A stretch of DNA of 64,000 bases from Pseudomonas sp. GD03944 (lineage in GTDB: Bacteria; Pseudomonadota; Gammaproteobacteria; Pseudomonadales; Pseudomonadaceae). The notes beneath the pieces are model-generated. The model ran no database searches and was not told where the DNA came from. It worked only from the letters and a program-made list of their open reading frames with translations. Shown here piece after piece: positions 9,453-17,764 of this stretch (positions are counted from its first letter, which is position 1; every line of letters starts with the position of its first letter). The stretch is from NCBI RefSeq assembly GCF_029839275.1, contig NZ_JAOCAH010000008.1:186001-250000 (forward strand). The letters run 5' to 3'. The position numbers and the translations under genes were made by a program.

Positions 9453-11711
9453 ATGAGCGAATCCCTCGATTTGAGCCTGGACGGCGTCGAACGTCGTTCC
9501 CTTGCCGACTTTACCGAGCAGGCGTACCTGAACTACTCCATGTACGTGATCATGGACCGTGCCTTGCCGCATATCGGCGACGGTCTCAAGCCGGTGCAGC
9601 GCCGCATCATCTACGCCATGAGCGAACTGGGCCTGGACGCGGATTCCAAGCACAAGAAGTCCGCCCGTACCGTGGGTGACGTGCTCGGCAAGTTCCACCC
9701 CCATGGCGACTCGGCGTGCTACGAGGCCATGGTTCTGATGGCCCAGCCGTTCAGCTACCGCTACACCCTGGTCGACGGTCAGGGCAACTGGGGTGCGCCG
9801 GATGATCCGAAATCCTTCGCCGCCATGCGCTACACCGAGGCGCGCCTGTCGCGCTACTCGGAAGTGCTGCTCACCGAGCTGGGCCAGGGCACCGTGGACT
9901 GGGTGCCGAACTTCGACGGCACCCTGAACGAGCCGGCGACGCTGCCGGCGCGCCTGCCCAACCTGCTGCTCAACGGCACCACCGGCATCGCCGTGGGCAT
10001 GGCCACCGACGTGCCGCCGCACAACCTGCGCGAAGTCGCCGCGGCCTGCGTGCGCCTGATCGATCAGCCGGATGCCACGGTCGAGCAGCTCTGCGAACAC
10101 GTTCTCGGCCCGGATTATCCGACCGAGGCGGAGGTCATCACCCCGCGTGCCGACCTGCTGAAAATCTACGAAACCGGCCGTGGCTCCGTGCGCATGCGCG
10201 CGGTGTACCGCGTCGAAGACGGCGACATCGTCGTCACCGCGCTGCCGCACCAGGTCTCCGGGGCCAAGGTGCTGGAGCAGATCGCCGGGCAGATGCAGGC
10301 CAAGAAGCTGCCGATGGTCGCCGACCTGCGCGACGAGTCGGACCACGAAAACCCCTGCCGCATCGTGATCATCCCGCGCTCCAACCGGGTCGATGCCGAT
10401 GAGCTGATGACCCACCTGTTCGCCACCACCGACCTGGAGTCCAGCTACCGGGTCAACACCAACGTGATCGGCCTGGACGGCCGGCCGCAGGTGAAGAACC
10501 TGCGCCAGATGCTGCGCGAGTGGCTGGAATACCGTCTGCTCACCGTGCGCCGCCGCCTGCAGTTCCGCCTGGACAAGGTGGAGAAGCGCCTGCACCTGTT
10601 GGAAGGTTTGCTGGTCGCCTTCCTCAACCTGGATGAAGTCATCCACATCATCCGCACTGAGGATCACCCCAAGGCGCGCCTGATCGAACGCTTCCAGCTG
10701 ACCGAGATCCAGGCCGACTACATCCTCGACACCCGCCTGCGCCAACTGGCCCGCCTGGAAGAAATGAAGATCCGCGGCGAGCAGGACGAGTTGCTCAAAG
10801 AGCGCGACAAGCTGCTGGCCCTGCTCGGCAGCGAAGCCAAGCTGAAGAAGCTGGTGCGCAAGGAAATCCTCGAAGACGCCGAGAAGTACGGCGATGACCG
10901 CCGTTCGCCTATCGTCGCCCGGGCCGAGGCCAAGGCGCTGTCGGAAACCGAGCTGATGCCGACCGAGCCGGTCACCGTGGTGATTTCGGAGAAGGGCTGG
11001 GTGCGCTGCGCCAAGGGCCACGATATCGACGCCACCGGGCTTTCCTACAAGGCCGGCGACGGCTTCAAGGCGGCGGCCCCGGGCCGTTCGAACCAGTACG
11101 CGGTGTTCATCGACTCCACCGGGCGCAGCTACTCGCTCGCCGCTCACTCGTTGCCATCGGCACGGGGTCAGGGCGAGCCGCTGACCGGCCGTCTGACGCC
11201 ACCGCCGGGCGCGACCTTCGAGTGCGTGATGCTGCCGGACGATGACGCGCTCTACGTGATCGCCTCCGATGCCGGGTATGGCTTCGTGGTCAAGGGCGAG
11301 GACCTGCAGGCCAAGAACAAGGCGGGCAAGGCGCTGCTCAGCTTGCCGTCCGGCGCACGGGTGGTCACACCCAAGCCGCTGGCCAATCGTGAGGAAGACT
11401 GGCTGGCCGCGGTGACGACCGAAGGTCGCCTGCTGCTGTTCAAGGTTGCCGATCTGCCGCAATTGGGTAAAGGTAAGGGCAACAAGATCATTGGCATCCC
11501 GGGCGAGCGGGTTGCCAGTCGAGAGGAATACCTGACCGACCTGGCGGTGCTGCCTGTGGGCGCAACGCTGGTCTTGCAGGCTGGCAAGCGTACCCTGTCG
11601 CTGCGGGCGGACGATCTGGAGCACTACAAGGGTGAGCGCGGGCGCCGTGGCAACAAACTGCCGCGCGGCTTCCAGCGCGTTGACAGCCTCGTTGTAGAGG
11701 TGATGGCATAA
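9453..11711 (+). CDS. parC: DNA topoisomerase IV subunit A ParC
   Basis: DNA-cleaving subunit of topoisomerase IV. The 752-residue protein shows the winged-helix domain with [12 protein letters not shown], the catalytic tyrosine Tyr127 in [11 protein letters not shown], a coiled coil near residues 360-470, and a C-terminal beta-pinwheel with degenerate blades, shorter than GyrA and lacking a canonical GyrA box. The quinolone resistance positions are Ser87 and Glu91, the susceptible-type residues in P. aeruginosa numbering. It begins seven bases after the protease gene, so the cluster parE to parC is one transcription unit. Confidence 0.97.
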   Translation: MSESLDLSLDGVERRSLADFTEQAYLNYSMYVIMDRALPHIGDGLKPVQRRIIYAMSELGLDADSKHKKSARTVGDVLGKFHPHGDSACYEAMVLMAQPFSYRYTLVDGQGNWGAPDDPKSFAAMRYTEARLSRYSEVLLTELGQGTVDWVPNFDGTLNEPATLPARLPNLLLNGTTGIAVGMATDVPPHNLREVAAACVRLIDQPDATVEQLCEHVLGPDYPTEAEVITPRADLLKIYETGRGSVRMRAVYRVEDGDIVVTALPHQVSGAKVLEQIAGQMQAKKLPMVADLRDESDHENPCRIVIIPRSNRVDADELMTHLFATTDLESSYRVNTNVIGLDGRPQVKNLRQMLREWLEYRLLTVRRRLQFRLDKVEKRLHLLEGLLVAFLNLDEVIHIIRTEDHPKARLIERFQLTEIQADYILDTRLRQLARLEEMKIRGEQDELLKERDKLLALLGSEAKLKKLVRKEILEDAEKYGDDRRSPIVARAEAKALSETELMPTEPVTVVISEKGWVRCAKGHDIDATGLSYKAGDGFKAAAPGRSNQYAVFIDSTGRSYSLAAHSLPSARGQGEPLTGRLTPPPGATFECVMLPDDDALYVIASDAGYGFVVKGEDLQAKNKAGKALLSLPSGARVVTPKPLANREEDWLAAVTTEGRLLLFKVADLPQLGKGKGNKIIGIPGERVASREEYLTDLAVLPVGATLVLQAGKRTLSLRADDLEHYKGERGRRGNKLPRGFQRVDSLVVEVMA

Positions 11712-11779
11712 GGCCTGGAGCGCTTTTTCCGTCGCGCAACGCTGGAGTCAGGCTGCACTTTGAAGGATGATACGCGACT

Positions 11780-11826
11780 GCCCGTTCATCGGTTTTGCCG
11801 ATGTGCGGGCTTTCCCTGTTTTTATT
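11780..11826 (+). terminator. Terminator-like hairpin after parC
   Basis: GCCCG (11780-11784) pairs with CGGGC (11806-11810), and CATCGG with CCGATG inside it; a T-rich tract (TTTCCCTGTTTTT) follows. It lies about 70 bases after parC and 25 before the chosen start of the next gene. Confidence 0.6.
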
Positions 11827-11850
11827 GCCGGTTTTTTTCGCACCGGTTGG

Positions 11851-12567
11851 ATGAGAATGATGACTGCAGTTCGTCTTCCCCTGGTACTGATGCTGACTGG
11901 CGTGCTCGGCCTCGCCGGCTGTACGCGGTACCAGCCCGTACCCCTGTATCAGCTGGACAGCGGGACTGTCGCGACTGAGACGGAGAAGGACGGCCCGGCC
12001 GTTCTGCTGGGGCCGGTATCGATTGCCGACTACCTGCAACGTGAGGCGCTGCTGCAGCGCCAGGCTGATGGCAGCCTGACTGCGGCGACCGATGCCCGTT
12101 GGGCTGGCAGCCTGGCCACTGATATCGATCAGCAGCTGCTGCGCCAGTTGTCCGCGCGCCTGAACAGCCAGCGCCTGGTGCTGGCACCGGCTACGCCGGG
12201 CTTCACCCCGCAGGTTCAGGTCTTGTTGACCATTACCCGTCTGGACTCGGGCCCGCAGCGCCCGGCCGTGCTGGAAGCGCAGTGGCGCCTGCTGGGCAAG
12301 GACGGTGAGCTGCTCGACGGCGAGCTGGTTCGCCTGGAAGAGCCGCACCAGGGCCCGATCGCCGATCAGGTGCGGGCGCAGAGCGTGGTCATGCAGAAAC
12401 TGGTGGGCGAGTTGGCGGAAGCGGTGAAAGTCCACGGCAAGCCGGCTCCGGCTGTCGCCGAGCAGCCGCCGAAGAAAGCGCCGGTGGTACCGGCCGCGAA
12501 GCCGGAAGGGCCGAAGATTCCGGTGGCGGAGCCGCTGCGGATCGACGCTGAAGTGTTCCGCTTCTAA
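11851..12567 (+). CDS. PqiC/YmbA-type ABC transport auxiliary lipoprotein
   Basis: A 238-residue lipoprotein of the ABC-type transport auxiliary family (PqiC/YmbA), which in E. coli assists MCE-domain lipid transport across the periplasm. A lipobox is present (LTGVLGLAGC, Cys about residue 26). The body carries YQPVPLYQLDSG and GPVSIADYLQR, typical of the family, and a Pro/Lys-rich C-terminus (about residues 207-230). The start at 11851 was chosen because the longer frame would begin inside the parC terminator hairpin; ATGs at 11857 and 11860 are alternatives. No MCE or pqiAB genes are nearby. Confidence 0.75.
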   Translation: MRMMTAVRLPLVLMLTGVLGLAGCTRYQPVPLYQLDSGTVATETEKDGPAVLLGPVSIADYLQREALLQRQADGSLTAATDARWAGSLATDIDQQLLRQLSARLNSQRLVLAPATPGFTPQVQVLLTITRLDSGPQRPAVLEAQWRLLGKDGELLDGELVRLEEPHQGPIADQVRAQSVVMQKLVGELAEAVKVHGKPAPAVAEQPPKKAPVVPAAKPEGPKIPVAEPLRIDAEVFRF

Positions 12568-12573
12568 GCACCC

Positions 12574-12614
12574 AGACATGAAAAAGCCCGCTTGATGCGG
12601 GCTTTTTCATGTCT
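12574..12614. terminator. Bidirectional intrinsic terminator
   Basis: AGACATGAAAAAGCCCGC and GCGGGCTTTTTCATGTCT are perfect inverted repeats around a five-base loop. The A and T tracts let it serve both the lipoprotein gene on the plus strand and the AhpA-like gene on the minus strand. Confidence 0.93.
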
Positions 12615-12627
12615 GTTGCAAACGCGT

Positions 12628-14181
12628 TCAGTGTGGACGGCTTTCGTGCATGCGCGCTAGCTGACGCTCCAGCAGCGACGGGTAGGGCTCGAGCAGGCGT
12701 TCGACGCAGCAGGCACCTTCCGGGCTGGCGATGGCGCGAATCCGGGCGCGTTGGCGCACCAGGGCGTCGTCGCCGACACGGCGCTCCAGCAACAGCAGGT
12801 TGCGGCTGTGCTGCGACAGGGCCAGGGCATCCTGCGCCGTTTCGCTGAGCAGCAGGTCGCCCTGGCTCAGCTCGTCGAGCTCCTCGCCTTCGGTCAGGCC
12901 CAGTTGCAGCTGCAGGGTGATGCCGCTGTCGGCGACTTCGATCTGCAGGGCATGGCCGAGGGCGCGCATCAGTTCGCCGCAGCAGATGGCGTGGGTCAGG
13001 TAGTCCTCGCCGATCTCCTGGCGGTGGAACAGCATCAGGCTGCTGCCGTCGCTCAAGGTGTGCAGCTCGGCCTGGTAGAGCGACGCGGCCTGGTTCAGGC
13101 AGTCGCGGTAGCGCTGCAGCAGGTCGAGCAGGCGCGCCCGCGGCAGGCGGCGCAGTTGCTCCTGGGCACCAAGCTGGATGGCCAGTACTGCGCTCTGCTG
13201 CGGTTCACGGGTTGCCGCTGGTGTTGGTGCGGTGACCGGTTGTTCGTCCTCGTCGCCGATGTCGCGCAGGTCGGCGAACGGGTCGTGCTCGTCCGTGGTG
13301 GCGCGGTAGGCCGGCTCGGGCGTGTCGTCCTGCAGGTCGTCGAAACGGTCGTCATGCAGGTCGCGGACCTCGAACGACGGCTCGTCATCGGCCTCGTCGC
13401 GGTAGGCGGCGTTTTCCGGCGTATCGTCGTGCTCGTCTTCGTGCAGGTCGTCGTACAGGTCATCCGGCTCCGGTTCAGGCTCCGGCTTTTCGGGCACCAG
13501 GCGCGCCTGCAGCTGGCGGGCGAGGTCGCCGATCTCGTCCTGCCGGCCGGCACCGGGGGCCGGATCATCCGGATCGCGCAGCCAGACACGCAATTGCAAC
13601 AAAGGCGTGGAAATATGCCGGCCCAGGCGCAGGCTGAGCGACAGAGCCAGGGCCAGCAGGATCAGGCTGAGAATGCCCATGCTCTGCAGGCTGATGGTCA
13701 TCGGTTGCTGGAACTGGCGCATGTCCAGGCTGATGCGCAGCTGGCCGGCGATGACTTCCTGGAAGGTGATAGGCGTGGAATACAGCCCTTCGGTCTCGCC
13801 CAGCATGCTTTTGCTGGGGCGCGAGCCGGCCTCGGCGAGGATGCGGTTGTCCACGCTGTAGATCGCCGCATGGGCCACCAGCGGGTTCTTCACCAGGTTG
13901 TTCAGCAGCACGTTGAGGCTGAGGATGTCGTTGGACACCAGCAGCTCGGTGGCGGAGGAGGCGGTCTGGGTGATCAGGCTGCTGCCCAGGGCTTCGGCCT
14001 GCTGCTGCATGGCGTGCTTGAACTGCATGCCGATCACCCAGGCGTAGATCACCAGGGCCATGGCAACGAGAAGCAGGCTGTGGCTGGCGATGCGCAAGGC
14101 CAGCGGCACGCGACGCTGGCGCAGTGCGTTGAACAGCAGCAGGAAGAAATTATCGGGTTTTACGGGGGCGGGCCGGTTCAC
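12628..14181 (-). CDS. AhpA/YtjB family inner membrane protein with acidic linker
   Basis: A 517-residue membrane protein of the AhpA/YtjB (Smp) family, found next to serB in E. coli too; molecular role unknown. Two membrane segments flank a periplasmic sensor-like domain: about residues 28-48 (LLLVAMALVIYAWVIGM) and 165-185 (GILSLILLALALSLSL). The cytoplasmic half has a long linker, about residues 220-330, very rich in Asp and Glu (repeats such as DDLYDDLHEDEHDD), then a conserved C-terminal domain. The GTG start at 14181 was preferred because a promoter -10 box lies inside the longer frame that begins at 14229. Confidence 0.78.
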   Translation of the reverse strand: MNRPAPVKPDNFFLLLFNALRQRRVPLALRIASHSLLLVAMALVIYAWVIGMQFKHAMQQQAEALGSSLITQTASSATELLVSNDILSLNVLLNNLVKNPLVAHAAIYSVDNRILAEAGSRPSKSMLGETEGLYSTPITFQEVIAGQLRISLDMRQFQQPMTISLQSMGILSLILLALALSLSLRLGRHISTPLLQLRVWLRDPDDPAPGAGRQDEIGDLARQLQARLVPEKPEPEPEPDDLYDDLHEDEHDDTPENAAYRDEADDEPSFEVRDLHDDRFDDLQDDTPEPAYRATTDEHDPFADLRDIGDEDEQPVTAPTPAATREPQQSAVLAIQLGAQEQLRRLPRARLLDLLQRYRDCLNQAASLYQAELHTLSDGSSLMLFHRQEIGEDYLTHAICCGELMRALGHALQIEVADSGITLQLQLGLTEGEELDELSQGDLLLSETAQDALALSQHSRNLLLLERRVGDDALVRQRARIRAIASPEGACCVERLLEPYPSLLERQLARMHESRPH

Positions 14182-14215
14182 AGAGCTCGGCTCTCGTCGA
14201 CTGGAGTTGCCGCGC

Positions 14216-14244
14216 AGTATAGCGAGCACCCCGCACAGGGCAAA
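14216..14244 (-). promoter_or_regulatory. Promoter for AhpA-like gene
   Basis: Read on the minus strand, TTTGCC (14244-14239) and TATACT (14221-14216) are separated by 17 bases. Transcription would begin about 30 bases before the GTG at 14181, which supports that start. Confidence 0.5.
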
Positions 14245-14359
14245 GCGCCGCGCGTGCCCGCATGGCCGCGAAAGTGGTTAGAATGTGCGCCTTTTCTCCG
14301 GCCCTGCCGCCCTGGGCGGCGGAGTGCCAGACAACCCATCGAGCCTTGGAGCGTACGCC

Positions 14360-15574
14360 TTGCGCGAAATCGTCCTGATCAACATCACCGGCGAAGACCG
14401 TCCCGGGCTGACGGCCGCCATCACCGGTGTCCTGGCCCAGGGCGGGGTGAACATCCTCGACATCGGCCAGGCCGTCATCCATGACACGCTGTCCTTCGGC
14501 ATCCTGGTCGAGATCCCGCACACCGAGCAGGCGTCGTCTGTGCTCAAGGATGTGCTGTTCACCGCCTACAAACTCGACCAGCAGGTGCGTTTCACCCCGG
14601 TGTCCGAGGCGGACTACCAGCATTGGGTGGCCGGGCAGGGCAAGGCCCGCCACATCGTTACCCTGCTGACCCGCAAGGTCACCGCCGAGCAGCTGCAGCG
14701 CGTCAGCGCGATCACCGCCAAGTACGCCCTCAACATCGACCACATCGACCGCCTGTCGGGGCGCATGCCGCTGGACATGCCGGCCGAGCAGGGCAAGGGC
14801 TGCATCGAGTTCTCCGTGCGTGGCGAGCCGGCCGATCCGGTGGCGCTGCGTGCCGAGTTCCTCAGCGTGGCCCAGGAGCTGAACGTCGACATCGCCTTCC
14901 AGCGGGATTCGCTGTTCCGTCGCAACCGCCGCCTGGCGGTGTTCGACATGGACTCGACCCTGATCGAGGCCGAGGTGATCGACGAGCTGGCCAAGGCCGC
15001 CGGCGTCGGTGAGCAGGTTTCGGAAATCACCGAGCGCGCGATGCGCGGCGAGCTGGATTTCGCCGCCAGCTTCAAGGAGCGCCTGGCGCTGCTCAAGGGA
15101 CTGCCGGAAACGGTGCTGGCCGACATCGGTGCATCGCTGCGCCTGACCGAGGGGGCGGAAACCCTGTTCACCGAGCTGCGCCGCCTGGGCTACAAGACGG
15201 CGATCCTTTCGGGTGGCTTCACCTACTTCGCCAAGCAGTTGCAGGCCAAGCTGGGCATCGACTACGTGTTCGCCAACGAACTGCAGATCGTCGATGGCCT
15301 GGTGACCGGTGTGGCGGTCGAGCCCATCGTCGACGCCCAGCGCAAGGCGGACCTGCTGCGCGAACTGGCACATAAGGAAGGGCTGCGCCTGGAGCAGACG
15401 ATTGCCGTGGGCGACGGTGCCAACGACCTGCCCATGCTGGCCATCGCCGGCCTGGGCGTGGCGTTCCGCGCCAAACCGCTGGTCAAGCAGTCGGCCAAGC
15501 AGGCCATCTCGACCCTGGGCCTGGACGGCATCCTCTACCTGCTCGGCTACCGCGACCGCGACGGTGTGGAGTAA
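14360..15574 (+). CDS. serB: Phosphoserine phosphatase SerB
   Basis: Last step of serine biosynthesis: hydrolyses phosphoserine. The 404-residue protein has tandem N-terminal ACT-like domains (IVLINITGEDRPGLTAAITG near the start; a second near residue 100) that may sense amino acids, and a C-terminal HAD phosphatase. The nucleophile is Asp196 and the general acid Asp198 in FDMDSTLIEAEV; ILSGGFTYF and GDGANDLPML are motifs II and IV. The start is a TTG at 14360 with GGAG seven bases upstream; it aligns with the MREIVLI start of homologs as remembered. A TAGAAT box at 14279-14284 may be its -10. Confidence 0.93.
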   Translation: MREIVLINITGEDRPGLTAAITGVLAQGGVNILDIGQAVIHDTLSFGILVEIPHTEQASSVLKDVLFTAYKLDQQVRFTPVSEADYQHWVAGQGKARHIVTLLTRKVTAEQLQRVSAITAKYALNIDHIDRLSGRMPLDMPAEQGKGCIEFSVRGEPADPVALRAEFLSVAQELNVDIAFQRDSLFRRNRRLAVFDMDSTLIEAEVIDELAKAAGVGEQVSEITERAMRGELDFAASFKERLALLKGLPETVLADIGASLRLTEGAETLFTELRRLGYKTAILSGGFTYFAKQLQAKLGIDYVFANELQIVDGLVTGVAVEPIVDAQRKADLLRELAHKEGLRLEQTIAVGDGANDLPMLAIAGLGVAFRAKPLVKQSAKQAISTLGLDGILYLLGYRDRDGVE

Positions 15575-15582
15575 AACCAGTG

Positions 15583-15620
15583 CCCACAAAAAAGCCGCCC
15601 TCGGGCGGCTTTTTTGTGGG
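15583..15620. terminator. Bidirectional terminator between serB and fimX
   Basis: CCCACAAAAAAGCCGCCC and GGGCGGCTTTTTTGTGGG are perfect inverted repeats. The structure ends both convergent transcripts. Confidence 0.95.
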
Positions 15621-15631
15621 GGAAACGATCG

Positions 15632-17701
15632 TTACTCGTCGCCGGCCGAGAAGTCGTAGTTCATCGACTGGCTCGGGCCCTGCAGGTAGTAACCCTGGAT
15701 GTAGTTGACGCCGGCCTGCCAGAGGGTCGCCAGTACGCTGGCGCTCTCGACGAATGGCACGATGGTCAGCTTGGCCTGGGCGTGCAGGCTGGCCAGCAGG
15801 GTTTTCAGGGCTTCCTGGTTCTCTGCCTTACTCAGGTCCTGGGAGAACGAGCCGTCGACCTTCACGAAGTCGATGTGCAAGTGCTTGAGGGTGTTGAACG
15901 GGTTCAGCGCGCAGCCGAACTGGCTCAGGGCAACCTTGCAGTGCAGTTCGTTCAGGCCCTGGGTCAGGGCTTTGGCCTGTTTCAGGTAGGCGATGGCATC
16001 GGGTTCGCTGAACTGGAACACCAGGGAGTCCGATGGCAGGCGGGCCGCTTTCAGGGCAACGCTGAGCCACGGCAGCAGCGTCTGGTCCTGCAGGCTGGCG
16101 CTCGACAGGTGCACGAACAGGCGGGTGTTGTGGCCCTTGCTGCGGTGGTCGGCGAGCAGCTTGACCGAGTTGAGGATCACCCAGCGGTCGATCTTCTCGC
16201 CCAGTCCGGCTTCCTTCGCGGCGTTGAGGAATTCCAGGGGCGGCACTTCCTCGCCTTGCGGGCTGAGCAGGCGCAGCAGCACTTCGTAGTGCTCGTGGCT
16301 GTCGCCACGCAGGCTGATGATCGGCTGGAACAGCAGGCGGAAGCTGTTGTTCTCCAGGGCCTGCTGAACCATGGCGATGACGTTGCCGCGGTTGGCGGCG
16401 GCGGCCAGCTCGTCTGCCGGGTTGAATACCTTCAAGGCGTTGCCGTCGCTCAGTTCGTCCGCGCAGCGGTGGGCGCGGTCGACCACTTCCTGGGCTTTCG
16501 GCGTGGTCTCGTTGAGGCCGGCGATGCCGATGGACAGGGTGGTCTGGGCGGTGCGGCCGCTGACGTCGAACAGGTGGCCTTCGATCTTCTTCAGCAGGCT
16601 GCTCAGGTGCGCAGTGGCCTGCTCCGGCGTCTGGCCGGGCTGCAGGACGGTGAACACGTCATCGCCGAAGCGTGCCAGTTGGGCTTCGCCAGCGAAATGC
16701 GCGCGCAGCAAATTGGCCAGGTCGGTCAGCAGCAGGTCGATGCCGGCCAGGCCGACTTCCGCCAGCAGCGGGGCGTAACGGTCGATGCGGATGTAGGCCA
16801 CGCTGGCGGGTTGCCCGGCGTTGACCGCGCGCTCGGCGGCGGCGTCCATCAGCTCGAGGAAGTAATTGCGGTTGTACAGGCCGGTGACCAGGTCCTGGCT
16901 GCTGATTTCGCGCAGCTTTTCTTCCAGTTCGGCGTTGCCGGTTTCCGCGCGGATGACCACCTGGATGCAGGGTTCGCCATCGTAGGTCGCCGGGGAGAAG
17001 TTCATGCGTGCCTGGAAGGTCTGGCCATCGGCCTTGACCCCGGTGCAGGCCAGCTCGGCATGGCCTTCGGCGCTCTGGTAGTTCTTCAGGAAGTCCTTGA
17101 AGTTGCCCTGGTCGGCGCCAGCGATCAGGTCGATCATCGGCATGCCTTCCAGCTCGTCGGCGTCTTCGTAGTCGAACAGTTCGAGGTAAGCGCGGTTGGC
17201 ATAGATGTGCATGCCGTCATGCACGTAGGTGATCGCATCCACCGAGCTATCGAGCAGCAGCTGGCAGCGTTTTTCCGCCTCGCGCAGCGCCACTTCGGCG
17301 GCCCGGCGCGCACGGCGCTCTTCGAGGTTGGCCAGTTCGCGCTTGGCCACCAGCACCAGGCGCTCGTCGTCGCCTTGTGGCAGCGCGTCCTTGGCGCCCA
17401 GCATCAGGGCTTCGGTGATGCTCTCGGACTCGTTGTCGGCGAGCAGTTGAATGACGGGGATGTCCTTGGCCTGGCGGCGAATCGCGCCGACGGCTTCGCT
17501 CGGGTCCAGTTGCTCGCTGCTCGGTGCGGCGATCAACAGGTCCCAGCTCTGCTGCAGGGCTTCGCTCAGGTCATCGCTGGAGGTCAGGCGATGCACCCGG
17601 GTCGCGTTACCGGCGTTACGGAACAGGCTGACGAGGCGTTCAGCCTCGTTCTGCGAGTCTTCGAGAATCAGGAGCCGGATGGTTTTTTTTTCGATGGCCA
17701 T
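15632..17701 (-). CDS. fimX: FimX, type IV pilus c-di-GMP effector with degenerate GGDEF and EAL
   Basis: A 689-residue protein required in P. aeruginosa for type IV pilus assembly and twitching motility. Domains in order: receiver-like (about 1-125), PAS (about 140-260), GGDEF-like (about 265-425) and EAL-like (about 435-680). The receiver lacks the phospho-acceptor Asp (DLLIAAP). The GGDEF motif is GDDVF and the EAL motif is EVL within EVLLRL, so neither enzyme activity is expected; FimX of P. aeruginosa binds c-di-GMP through the EAL domain. Codons 4-7 contain nine consecutive A (T run at 17683-17691). It follows the PilZ-like gene by 63 bases. Confidence 0.95.
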   Translation of the reverse strand: MAIEKKTIRLLILEDSQNEAERLVSLFRNAGNATRVHRLTSSDDLSEALQQSWDLLIAAPSSEQLDPSEAVGAIRRQAKDIPVIQLLADNESESITEALMLGAKDALPQGDDERLVLVAKRELANLEERRARRAAEVALREAEKRCQLLLDSSVDAITYVHDGMHIYANRAYLELFDYEDADELEGMPMIDLIAGADQGNFKDFLKNYQSAEGHAELACTGVKADGQTFQARMNFSPATYDGEPCIQVVIRAETGNAELEEKLREISSQDLVTGLYNRNYFLELMDAAAERAVNAGQPASVAYIRIDRYAPLLAEVGLAGIDLLLTDLANLLRAHFAGEAQLARFGDDVFTVLQPGQTPEQATAHLSSLLKKIEGHLFDVSGRTAQTTLSIGIAGLNETTPKAQEVVDRAHRCADELSDGNALKVFNPADELAAAANRGNVIAMVQQALENNSFRLLFQPIISLRGDSHEHYEVLLRLLSPQGEEVPPLEFLNAAKEAGLGEKIDRWVILNSVKLLADHRSKGHNTRLFVHLSSASLQDQTLLPWLSVALKAARLPSDSLVFQFSEPDAIAYLKQAKALTQGLNELHCKVALSQFGCALNPFNTLKHLHIDFVKVDGSFSQDLSKAENQEALKTLLASLHAQAKLTIVPFVESASVLATLWQAGVNYIQGYYLQGPSQSMNYDFSAGDE

Positions 17702-17764
17702 GGCGGAAGTCAGATCGGCGCCGAACGGGCGCGAAAAGGCGACAAAAGGAGATGTGTCGGCAAT

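Noticed and set aside
9396..11624. 742-codon minus-strand open frame opposite parC
   Set aside because: Codon-position shadow of parC; sequence has the same His/Gln/Leu-rich bias as other antisense frames and no start context.
11767..11850. N-terminal extension of the PqiC-like gene starting at 11767
   Set aside because: It would pass through the parC terminator hairpin and displace the lipoprotein signal peptide from the N-terminus.
13431..13510. Tandem-looking acidic codons as a CRISPR or satellite array
   Set aside because: The repetition is at amino-acid level with irregular spacing; no conserved DNA repeat unit and spacer pattern is present.
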